64,000 nt of DNA, taken from positions 62,001 through 126,000 of the forward strand of contig JAUHXC010000007.1 in assembly GCA_030427205.1 (NCBI GenBank), written 5' to 3'. This document shows positions 1-7,036 of the stretch, piece by piece. The notes under the pieces are model-generated. The model ran no database searches and was not told the origin of the DNA. It was given only the letters and a program-made list of their open reading frames with translations. The position numbers were made by a program, and so were the translations under genes. Positions within the stretch are counted from its first letter, which is position 1; each line of letters starts with the position of its first letter. The stretch is from a bacterium. Its GTDB lineage: Bacteria > Myxococcota_A > Bradymonadia > UBA7976 > UBA1532.

Positions 1-957
1 CCACAGGCGGTCGTCGGTGAGCAGCATGCGGTCGACGCGGTTGAAGTGGCCGCGGGCGGGCGGGCCGATGCGGTCGCTGAGCGGCCGGCCGCTGTCGACG
101 GCGCAGATGCGCACCCGCCCGTCGGCGGCCACGGCGATCCGCCCGGTGCGCGGGCCGTCGGAGAGCACCGGCGCGCTGCGGCACGGCGGCAGGTCGATCG
201 GTTCGGACGATGCGGCGTTGCTCAATCGCCAGCGTTTGCCGGTGGTCAGGTGCCAGGGGCCGTATGTGCCGTCGATGGCCATCCCGGGGCGCGCGAGCGT
301 CGGGCCGGCGGGCGCGATCTCGAGGGCGGCGGACTCGGGATCGTCGAGCCAGAGGCGCAGGGTCGGCCCGCGGCCGACGAAACGCAGGCCGGCGACGGCG
401 CCGCTGGTCTGCACCTGACCCGCGCCGAACTTCGCGGTGTGGCACACCTCGCCGGTGGGCCCGTCGATCCAGTGGATACGCAGCGGCTCGCCGTCCAGGT
501 CGCGGTTCACCGCCGCGACGAGGCCGGTATCGCTCAGGGCCAGCGCCAGATCGCCGCGCATGCTGCGCGGGCAGCTCCAGGTGTGCTCGACGACCTGCGG
601 GTCGCCGTCGAACGTGATCCAGTGCAGCCGCTCGCCGTAGCCGTCGAGCACCACCGCCCGCTCGCCATCCGGCGTGAAGCCGCCGACCCGGTCGCTGCGC
701 CCGCCGCCGATGAGCACCCGGGTCGTCATCTCGCGCAGGTCGAGCAGGTGCACCGCTCGATAGCCCACGAGCAGGGCCCGGCGTCCGGTGGGGTCGAGGG
801 CGGCCTGCCAGTCGCCGCGCACCGGCACCGGCGGCGGCGCGCCCCAGCGGCCCTCGATCAGCGTCTGTCGAGCGCGGGCGTCGCGCCAGCGCTGCAGCGC
901 GGCGTCGAGGGCGGCGTCGACGGCGGTCGGCGGCGCGTCGGATGTGGGCGTGCCCAT
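1..957 (-). CDS. WD40-like protein, 3' end outside window
   Basis: This minus-strand reading frame begins with ATG at 957 and stays open to the window edge, giving the first 319 residues. The start follows GGGAGG with a six-base gap, a strong ribosome site. The protein has no signal peptide and starts with a charged helix-like stretch of about 40 residues. It continues as repeated short beta-strand segments of propeller type (for example LVGYRAVHLLDLR near residue 64 and RIAVAADGRVRICAVDSGRP near residue 275). I read it as a cytoplasmic WD40-like protein. No catalytic motif is visible and I do not know its role. It points away from the arsI-like gene, with a pseudogene scrap between them. Confidence 0.75.
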   Translation of the reverse strand, partial: MGTPTSDAPPTAVDAALDAALQRWRDARARQTLIEGRWGAPPPVPVRGDWQAALDPTGRRALLVGYRAVHLLDLREMTTRVLIGGGRSDRVGGFTPDGERAVVLDGYGERLHWITFDGDPQVVEHTWSCPRSMRGDLALALSDTGLVAAVNRDLDGEPLRIHWIDGPTGEVCHTAKFGAGQVQTSGAVAGLRFVGRGPTLRLWLDDPESAALEIAPAGPTLARPGMAIDGTYGPWHLTTGKRWRLSNAASSEPIDLPPCRSAPVLSDGPRTGRIAVAADGRVRICAVDSGRPLSDRIGPPARGHFNRVDRMLLTDDRLW

Positions 958-1060
958 GGTCGGCCTCCCGTGGTGCGCGCCCAGCATAGCCCATGGGCGC
1001 GGCGGACCAACCTGGACGGGCACCTCGACGCGCTGGCGGCGGACGATCTGACCGAGGCGG

Positions 1061-1216
1061 GGCGACGAGCGCGCGCTGATCGCCGCCCTGAATCAACCCC
1101 TGCGCGAGGCGCTGATCGGGCTCATCGACGCCATCGCCGACCGCCCGCCGCTGAGCAGGGCCTGCGCGATCGCATCGCAGACCGACCACCGCGGGCTGTC
1201 TCTCGACGGGGCATGA
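1061..1216 (+). pseudogene. Relic of a pentapeptide-repeat gene C-terminus
   Basis: The plus strand encodes GDERALIAALNQPLREALIG, then IDAIADRPPL, then QTDHRGLSLDGA and a TGA. All three pieces match, in order, the C-terminal domain of the intact gene at 40969-42483 (ESALIAALNHPLREALLG, VDAIVDRPPL, ETDRGGLSLDEA). Between the first two pieces about 90 bases are missing. After DRPPL one C has been lost (CTGAGCAG against CTGCAGCAG), which shifts the frame. A stop lies just upstream at 1049 in the same frame and no start is present. The scrap ends four bases before the stop of the convergent arsI-like gene. It is a decayed paralogue and should not be annotated as a gene. Confidence 0.85.
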
Positions 1217-1217
1217 G

Positions 1218-1691
1218 TCAGCCGCAGCAGCCGCCCGACGCCTTCTCGGCCGGCTGGGCCTCGACAGCCTCCGCCTCGGACTCGGGCGCGCAACACGCGG
1301 TCGGCACCGGGTGCATCACGTCGGCCTCGCCGGTCTTGACCCAGAACTCCCACGGGTTGCCGTCGGGATCGGTCACCCAGAATTTCTCGGCGGTGGCGTA
1401 GCAGCACACCGCGCTCTCCTCGGGCCGCACGTCGACGCCGCGGCCCTCGATCTCGCCCTTGAGCCGCTCGAGCGTCTCGATGTCGTCGAGCTCGATGCCC
1501 AGGTGCTCGTCGCCGCGGGGGCCGGTGTCGGTGCCGGTGACGAGGGCCAGCATCAGCCCCGGCGCGTCGAGCCGCCAGTTGGCGTAGTCGTCGCGGCGCT
1601 TGGCCGGCGAGCGGCCGAACAGGCCGGTGTAGAAGGCGACGCTGGCGTCGAGGTCGCGCACGGACAGGCTGATGTGGACTCGGGCGTTCAT
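1218..1691 (-). CDS. ArsI/CadI-family vicinal-oxygen-chelate metalloenzyme
   Basis: A 157-residue glyoxalase-fold protein. Family knowledge: ArsI enzymes are Fe(II) C-As lyases that demethylate trivalent methylarsenicals, and CadI is a cadmium-induced relative. The expected metal ligands are present as His6, His63 and Glu115. The family hallmark CCYA, the vicinal cysteine pair that binds trivalent arsenic, is at residues 96-99, followed by the conserved WVTDPDGNPWEFWV. A cysteine-rich tail (Cys133-134 and Cys155-156) could bind thiophilic metal. The start follows GAGGAG at good spacing. The promoter overlaps a palindromic operator, so metal- or metalloid-responsive control by an ArsR-like repressor is plausible, though no such gene lies in the window. 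Whether it is ArsI or CadI in function cannot be settled here. Confidence 0.88.
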   Translation of the reverse strand: MNARVHISLSVRDLDASVAFYTGLFGRSPAKRRDDYANWRLDAPGLMLALVTGTDTGPRGDEHLGIELDDIETLERLKGEIEGRGVDVRPEESAVCCYATAEKFWVTDPDGNPWEFWVKTGEADVMHPVPTACCAPESEAEAVEAQPAEKASGGCCG

Positions 1692-1760
1692 CGGTTCTCC
1701 TCGGGCCCGCTCGTCGGCGGGCGGTTCGGGGTGTCCGCCGTCGGGATCGGCGTTCGTTCA

Positions 1761-1822
1761 TCGCAAAAGCACGATTAAGCGGATCGCGGGCCTGACGCAA
1801 GGGCTTAATCGTATTTTTGCGA
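1761..1822. promoter_or_regulatory. Large inverted repeat, probable paired operator
   Basis: Two 20-base arms, TCGCAAAAGCACGATTAAGC (1761-1780) and GCTTAATCGTATTTTTGCGA (1803-1822), are inverted copies with two mismatches, separated by 22 bases. Each arm region also contains its own smaller palindrome of the form ATCG-N8-CGAT (1760-1775 and 1808-1823). The block is an AT-rich island in GC-rich DNA and lies between the divergent arsI-like and pentapeptide genes. Two adjacent palindromes 48 bases apart fit a dimeric repressor binding twice. The binding protein is unknown. Confidence 0.65.
1772..1800 (-). promoter_or_regulatory. Candidate promoter of the arsI-like gene
   Basis: On the minus strand TTGCGT (1795-1800) is followed after 17 bases by TAATCG (1772-1777). 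The -10 box lies inside the gene-proximal palindrome, so a bound repressor would block polymerase. The hexamer matches are moderate. Confidence 0.4.
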
Positions 1823-1893
1823 TAACCCGGCGCCGCGGCCCGAACCGATCTGCAGACCCTGGCCGTCGACCACAGCGCGCGGCACGATGGGGC

Positions 1894-4800
1894 ATGGCCC
1901 ACCCGCCCATCACCCGCGGCGCCGACCTCGCCGGCGTCGACCTCGCCGGCCACGACCTGCGCGGCGCCGACCTGCGCGACGCCTGCCTGCGCGGCGCCCG
2001 ACTGCGCGGGGCCGATCTGTCCCGGGCCGATCTGACCGGCGCCGATCTGCGCGCGGTCGACGCCCGCCGCGCCCGGTTCACCGGCGCCGACCTGAGCCGG
2101 GCCGACTCGAGCCGGGCCCGGCTGATGGGCTGCGACTTCACCCGCGCCGTGCTCGACGAGGCCGCGGTGCGCCACGCCGACCTCAACGGGAGCCGCTTCG
2201 ACCGGGCCAGCCTGCGCGGGTGCGCGCTGGCCGGCTCGCGGATCACCGGCGCCCGCCTGACCCGGGCCGATCTGACCGGCGCCCGCCTCACCGGCGCGCG
2301 ACTCGCCGGCAGCGATCTGAGGGGCGCGGTGCTGCGCGACGCGTTGGCGGTGGGGGCCCGACTGACCCGCTGCGACATGGTCGGGGTCGACCTGAGGCGT
2401 TGCCGGGCCGCGGGCGCCGATCTGACCGCGGCCCGCCTGCGCTACGCCGACCTGCGCGGCGCCGACCTGAGCGGCGCGCGGCTGGACGACGCCGACTTCA
2501 CCCGGGCGCACCTCGACGACGCCGATCTGAGCGACGTCCGCGCCCGCTGGTGTCGCTTCGACGGCGCCGACATGGCCCAGACCGACCTGCGCCGGGCCGA
2601 CCTGACCTGGAGCCACCTCGATCGCGTCCGGGCGCCGGCGGTCGATCTGCGCGGCGCCGACCTGCACCGCGCCTGGCTCGTCGGCGCCTTGACCGGCGCC
2701 CGCCTCGAAGGCGCCCGCTGCACCGCCACCTGGCTCGGCGGGGATCTGACCGGCGCCCGCCTCGACCGGGCCGACCTGCGCGGCTGGATCGTCGTCGCGG
2801 CCACCTTGCACGACCTGACCGCCGCCGAGGTCCGGGTCGACCCGCTCGGCGTGCAGGCGTTGGCCGCGGCGCGGGTGAGCGGACCGCTCGTCGTCGACCT
2901 GCCGCGCCCGCTGGGCGGGCGCTTGTCGTATTGGCCGCGGGACGCTACGACCCGGGTCGAAGTGCGCGACGGCCTGCCCTGGGAGGGTCATGGGCTGGCG
3001 CTGCCGGTGCCCGGTCCGCGCATTCGGGTCGAGGCCCGCTCGCCGCGCGAGGCCGCGCCGCGCTGGACCGGCGACGTCGGCTTCGACGACGCCGTCGGGC
3101 TGCGCACCCCCGATCCGGCCGATACCCTCGCCCGCCTCGACGGGGCCCTGCGCCGCGCGCTGCTTCGCTTCGTCGGCTGGGGCGGCCGGGTCTACGAGCG
3201 CGCGGTGCGCATCGATACGCTCGAACCGCTGGCCCCGCGGCTGACCACGGCGCTGCAGATCGCCGTCACGCTGGCCCGACCGATCGCGCAGCCCGAGCCG
3301 GCCCTGATGCGGCGCCTGCCCGACGAGCCGCGGCCCGTGCGCCATCGGCTGCTGGCCCGCTGGATGGTCGCCGCGGGCACCCCGCGCCTGCCCCATTGGG
3401 ACGCGGTGGCCGGCGATATCCGCGAGGGCGCCCTGCGCGATCTGGTGACCCACGGCCCGGCGAGCGCCTGGGCGGTGACCTGCCTCGCCCGGGAGCGGCT
3501 GCGCCTGGGCCCGATCGTCGCCGAGGGCGCCGATCTGGCCGGGGTGGTGCTCAGCGGCCTGCGGCTGGAGGCCGCCCGTTTCGGCGACGCCTGCCTCGCC
3601 GGCGCCGAGCTCGAGGGGCTCGTGGCGACCGACATCGACCTGCGCGGCGCCGACCTGCGCAGCGCGCGTATGGGCCGCGCCGACCTGCGCCGGGCCGACC
3701 TGCGCGGCGCCTGCCTCGACGGGGCGCAGCTGGTCGAGGCCGATCTGCGGCGGGCCGACCTGCGCGGCGCCGATCTCACCGGGGCCGACCTGCGCGGCGC
3801 CGACCTGCGCGACGCGCGGCTCGACGGCTGCCGGGCCCCCTACGCCCGCTTCGTCGACGCCCGGCTCGATCGGGCGCGCTTCGACGGCAGTCAGGTCCCC
3901 GGCGCCCGCTTCACCGGCGCCCGCGGCGAGCGGGTCTTCTTCGACGGCGCGGGGCTGGTGCGGGCCAACTTCGAACGCGCCCGGCTGCAGTCGATCAGCT
4001 GGGTCGACTGCGATCTGCAGCGGGCCCGGTTCCGGCGGGCCCACCTCACCCGCGCCCGCTTCACCGGCGCCCGGACCCGCCTCGCGGTCTTCGACGAGGC
4101 CCGGCTCGACCGCGTGCTGCTGCGCGGCTGTCAGCTCGACGGCGGGCTGATCGCGGCGCAGCTGACCGACGTCGACCTGCGCGACGGCCAGATCGCCGGC
4201 GAGCTGGATCGGACGGTCTTCGATCGGGTCGATCTGCGCGGGGCGACCGTCGCGCCCGAGAGCCTGCGCCGGCTGACGCTCCGAGCGGTGCGCATCGACC
4301 TCGCCGGCCTCGCCGGGCTGGTGGCTGGCCGGGGCGAGCCGGTCCGCCCGGGCGCGCTGACGGGCGTCGACGGGCGCTATCACTTCGTCTGGGCCGCCGA
4401 GGCCGGGCCACAGATCCGACTGTGGCCCCGCGGGGCCGATGCCGACCCGCCCGACGACGAGAGCGCGGTCGTCGACGGCGGCCCGGCGGGCCCGTTTGCG
4501 CCGATCGACGCCATGCACGCGGCCCTGCGCCGCCACTTCGACCGCAGCGCGCCCGATCCGGGCGCCGCCGAGCCCGACCGCTCGGCGCTGGCCTGGTCCA
4601 CCCCCGGGTCGGTCCGCATCCCGTGGGCCCCCGCCGACCTCACCCTGGGCGGAGAGGGCACGCTGACCGCCATGCGCAAGGCCCTCGGCGCCGCCGAGCC
4701 TCAGATCGGCGACGGCCCGTTCGACCGGCAGGTCTACATCGCCACCGCCGACCCGGCCGGCTTGCAGGCGCGGCTCGACGGCGAGCTGCGGGCGATGCTG

Positions 4801-5340
4801 CAGCGCTGGATCGCCGATGGCGGCACGATCAGCGGCGGGACGGTGCACGCCCCCGGGCCGCTGGCCCCCGAGCAGGTCATCCCGGCCCTACGCCGCGGTC
4901 TGGCCATCGCCGATCGCCTCAACGCGCCGCTGCCCGACGTGCCCGGCGCCCTGCTCCGCCGCGCGCATGACGACCCGGTACCCGGGGTGCGGGCCGCCGC
5001 CCTCGCCCGCTGGATGGGCCTCTGGACGCCCCAGCGCCTGCCCGACGACCCCCAGACCCTGCCGCCGGGCGCCGTCGAGGGCGCGTTGCTGCTGCTGCTC
5101 GATGATGACCGCGCCGACCGCCCGCGGGTGGTCGACTGGCTGGCCGACTGGGGCACCGAAGACGCCGTGCCGGCGTTGGCGAAGCTCGGCGGGCGCTGGC
5201 TGACCCCGCGGCCGTTGAAGCAGGCGGTCGACCGGACCATCGCCGCGATCACCCGGCGGGTCGGCGGGCTGCGCAGCGGCGGCCTGTCGATGACCGGCGG
5301 CCTCGCCGACGGCCGGGTCTCGCCGGTGGACGACGAATAG
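1894..5340 (+). CDS. Giant pentapeptide-repeat protein with HEAT-like C-terminal domain
   Basis: A 1148-residue protein without signal peptide. Residues about 8-305 and 542-792 are almost pure A(D/N)LXX pentapeptide repeats, which fold as right-handed quadrilateral beta-helices. Each block is followed by a non-repeat module (about 310-540 and 815-1148). The second module shares ordered motifs with the 504-residue protein at 40969-42483: DDPVPGVRAAALARWM, GTEDAVPALAKLGGRWL, and the tail AITRRVGGLRSGGLS. The first module is a shorter, diverged copy (EPRPVRHRLLARWM). The architecture therefore looks like an internal duplication of helix plus module. ATG 1894 was chosen because upstream in-frame starts would run through the palindrome. 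No clear ribosome site is seen. A cytoplasmic scaffold or binding role is possible, but the function is unknown. Confidence 0.9.
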   Translation: MAHPPITRGADLAGVDLAGHDLRGADLRDACLRGARLRGADLSRADLTGADLRAVDARRARFTGADLSRADSSRARLMGCDFTRAVLDEAAVRHADLNGSRFDRASLRGCALAGSRITGARLTRADLTGARLTGARLAGSDLRGAVLRDALAVGARLTRCDMVGVDLRRCRAAGADLTAARLRYADLRGADLSGARLDDADFTRAHLDDADLSDVRARWCRFDGADMAQTDLRRADLTWSHLDRVRAPAVDLRGADLHRAWLVGALTGARLEGARCTATWLGGDLTGARLDRADLRGWIVVAATLHDLTAAEVRVDPLGVQALAAARVSGPLVVDLPRPLGGRLSYWPRDATTRVEVRDGLPWEGHGLALPVPGPRIRVEARSPREAAPRWTGDVGFDDAVGLRTPDPADTLARLDGALRRALLRFVGWGGRVYERAVRIDTLEPLAPRLTTALQIAVTLARPIAQPEPALMRRLPDEPRPVRHRLLARWMVAAGTPRLPHWDAVAGDIREGALRDLVTHGPASAWAVTCLARERLRLGPIVAEGADLAGVVLSGLRLEAARFGDACLAGAELEGLVATDIDLRGADLRSARMGRADLRRADLRGACLDGAQLVEADLRRADLRGADLTGADLRGADLRDARLDGCRAPYARFVDARLDRARFDGSQVPGARFTGARGERVFFDGAGLVRANFERARLQSISWVDCDLQRARFRRAHLTRARFTGARTRLAVFDEARLDRVLLRGCQLDGGLIAAQLTDVDLRDGQIAGELDRTVFDRVDLRGATVAPESLRRLTLRAVRIDLAGLAGLVAGRGEPVRPGALTGVDGRYHFVWAAEAGPQIRLWPRGADADPPDDESAVVDGGPAGPFAPIDAMHAALRRHFDRSAPDPGAAEPDRSALAWSTPGSVRIPWAPADLTLGGEGTLTAMRKALGAAEPQIGDGPFDRQVYIATADPAGLQARLDGELRAMLQRWIADGGTISGGTVHAPGPLAPEQVIPALRRGLAIADRLNAPLPDVPGALLRRAHDDPVPGVRAAALARWMGLWTPQRLPDDPQTLPPGAVEGALLLLLDDDRADRPRVVDWLADWGTEDAVPALAKLGGRWLTPRPLKQAVDRTIAAITRRVGGLRSGGLSMTGGLADGRVSPVDDE

Positions 5341-5404
5341 CGGCGGACGCGACCTGCCCCGGGGGTCGGTACATCCAATGCTCCAGCAGCACCCGGAGGC
5401 CCCC

Positions 5405-6343
5405 ATGACCGACCACCCCAACCGCCGCGACGCCCTGGCCCTGATCGCCGCGGGCGCCGCCGGGCTCGGCGCGCTGCCCGCCGCCAGCGCCGCGCCGCAG
5501 GGGCGCATCACCAAGCCGATCCCCTCCAGCGGCGCGGCCCTGCCGGTGATCGGCATGGGCACCTGGCAGACCTTCAACGTCGGCGACGACCCCGCGCTGC
5601 GGGCGAGCTGCGCCCGGGTGATGCAGACCTTCCTCGCGCTGGGCGGCGGCATGGTCGACTCGTCGCCGATGTACGGCTCGGCCCAGGCGGTCATCGGCCA
5701 CAGCCTGCGGGCGCTGAAGGGCAAGGCGCCGGTCGAGCGCGTCTTCTCCGCCGACAAGATCTGGACCAGCGACGGCGACGAGACCCGCGAACAGCTCGGC
5801 GAGACCGCGCAGCGCTGGGGGCTGGCCGCCTTCGACCTGATGCAGGTGCACAACCTGCGGGCGTGGCGGCCGCACCTGAAGACGCTGCTCGAGCTCAAGG
5901 CCGCCGGCCGGGTGCGCCACGTGGGCATCAGCACCTCCCACGGGCGGCGGCACGGCGAGCTGGCCGAGATCATGGCCCGCGAGCCGATCGACTTCGTGCA
6001 GCTGACCTACGACATCGGGCACCGCGCGGTCGAAGAGCGGCTGCTGCCCCTGGCCCGCGACAAGGGCATCGCGGTGATCGTCAACCGGCCCTTCGACGGC
6101 GGCGCGAGCGTTCGCCGGCTCAAGCGCAGCGGCGCCCCCGTGCCGCCCTGGGCGGTCGAGGCGGGCATGCGCGACTGGCCGAGCTTCCTGCTGAAGTGGA
6201 TCGTCGCCCACCCGGCGGTGACGGTGGCGATCCCGGCGACCTCGCAGGTGGCGCACATGCGCGAGAACATGGCCGCCGGCTTCGGCGCGCTGCCCGACGA
6301 GGCGCTGCGGGCGCGCATGCTGGCCCATGTCGCGTCGCTCTGA
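5405..6343 (+). CDS. Tat-exported aldo/keto reductase
   Basis: A 312-residue protein. The N-terminus NRRDALALIAAGAAGLGALP with Arg7-Arg8 and an Ala-rich hydrophobic stretch is a twin-arginine type signal, so the enzyme is probably folded with its nicotinamide cofactor before export to the periplasm. The aldo/keto reductase fold follows, with the catalytic tetrad readable as Asp85, Tyr90, Lys118 and His149, and family segments LPVIGMGTWQ and HVGISTS. Substrate unknown. ATG 5405 is preceded by GGAGG with a five-base gap, which decides the start over an upstream ATG at 5378. It lies 64 bases after the pentapeptide gene and 30 before the next gene, possibly one transcript. Confidence 0.88.
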   Translation: MTDHPNRRDALALIAAGAAGLGALPAASAAPQGRITKPIPSSGAALPVIGMGTWQTFNVGDDPALRASCARVMQTFLALGGGMVDSSPMYGSAQAVIGHSLRALKGKAPVERVFSADKIWTSDGDETREQLGETAQRWGLAAFDLMQVHNLRAWRPHLKTLLELKAAGRVRHVGISTSHGRRHGELAEIMAREPIDFVQLTYDIGHRAVEERLLPLARDKGIAVIVNRPFDGGASVRRLKRSGAPVPPWAVEAGMRDWPSFLLKWIVAHPAVTVAIPATSQVAHMRENMAAGFGALPDEALRARMLAHVASL

Positions 6344-6373
6344 GCGCCGCGGTGAGGCCCCGGGATCCGACCC

Positions 6374-7036
6374 ATGGGTGAGCTCGAGACCTATCGCCTG
6401 GCCGACTTCATCCCGTTCGGCGGCGAGGCCTACGCCCGGCTCTTCGCCACCCACAACGCGCAGTTCCTGCCCGCGCCGCTGATCGGCGGGCTGATCGGCC
6501 TGATCGCGCTGTGGGCCGCGTGGCGCGGGCGACGGTGGGCGCTGTCGCTGCTGGTGCCGGCCTGGGTCTGGGTCGGCTGGGCGTGGTACGGCCAGAGCTA
6601 CGCCACGCTCAACTGGGCCGGCGCGCGCATGGCCTGGGTCGCCTGGGGACAGGCCGGGCTGCTGCTGGGCATGGCGTGGCTCACCCGTGGATCGAGCGCC
6701 GACGCCGACAGCCCCGCCGGCCGCACAGGACACGCGCTGGCGGCGGTCGGGTTGCTGCTGTATCCGCTGCTCGACCCGCTGACGGGCCGATCCTGGAGCG
6801 GCGTCGAGGTCTTCGGCCACGCGCCCGAGCCCACCGCGCTCGTGACGCTGGGGTTCGTCCTGGCACTCGGCCGCCAGCGGGCCATCGGGCTGCTGCTGCC
6901 GACGCTGATCTGCCTCGAAGGGGCGCTGACCGCCCGGGTGCTCGGCACGCCCGGCTGGTGGGTCAGCGCGGCGCTCGCCGGCGCTTGCTGGCTCGCGCTG
7001 CTCGTCGATCGGCTCAGGGCGCGGGCGCGGCGCTGA
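6374..7036 (+). CDS. DUF6064-like integral membrane protein
   Basis: A 220-residue protein with about six hydrophobic segments (for example residues 37-50, 57-72, 92-104 and 160-176) and little else. The opening ETYRLADFIPFGGEAYARLF and the segment SYATLNWAGARMAWVAWGQA resemble the DUF6064 family as I remember it. No function is known for that family. Its last 23 bases overlap the end of the convergent cysteine-repeat lipoprotein gene. The start lacks a strong ribosome site. Confidence 0.75.
   Translation: MGELETYRLADFIPFGGEAYARLFATHNAQFLPAPLIGGLIGLIALWAAWRGRRWALSLLVPAWVWVGWAWYGQSYATLNWAGARMAWVAWGQAGLLLGMAWLTRGSSADADSPAGRTGHALAAVGLLLYPLLDPLTGRSWSGVEVFGHAPEPTALVTLGFVLALGRQRAIGLLLPTLICLEGALTARVLGTPGWWVSAALAGACWLALLVDRLRARARR

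Noticed and set aside
993..1060. ATG at 993 as start of a short plus-strand gene leading into the relic
   Set aside because: It reads in a different frame from the relic. The relic frame itself is closed by a stop at 1049.
1093..4848. A 1251-codon open frame on the minus strand opposite the pentapeptide gene
   Set aside because: It is rich in GAGQIGPAQVGA-like repeats, which are the reverse reading of the pentapeptide DNA. It has no ribosome site, and it runs through the arsI-like gene and the palindromes. Long antisense frames are expected in GC-rich DNA.
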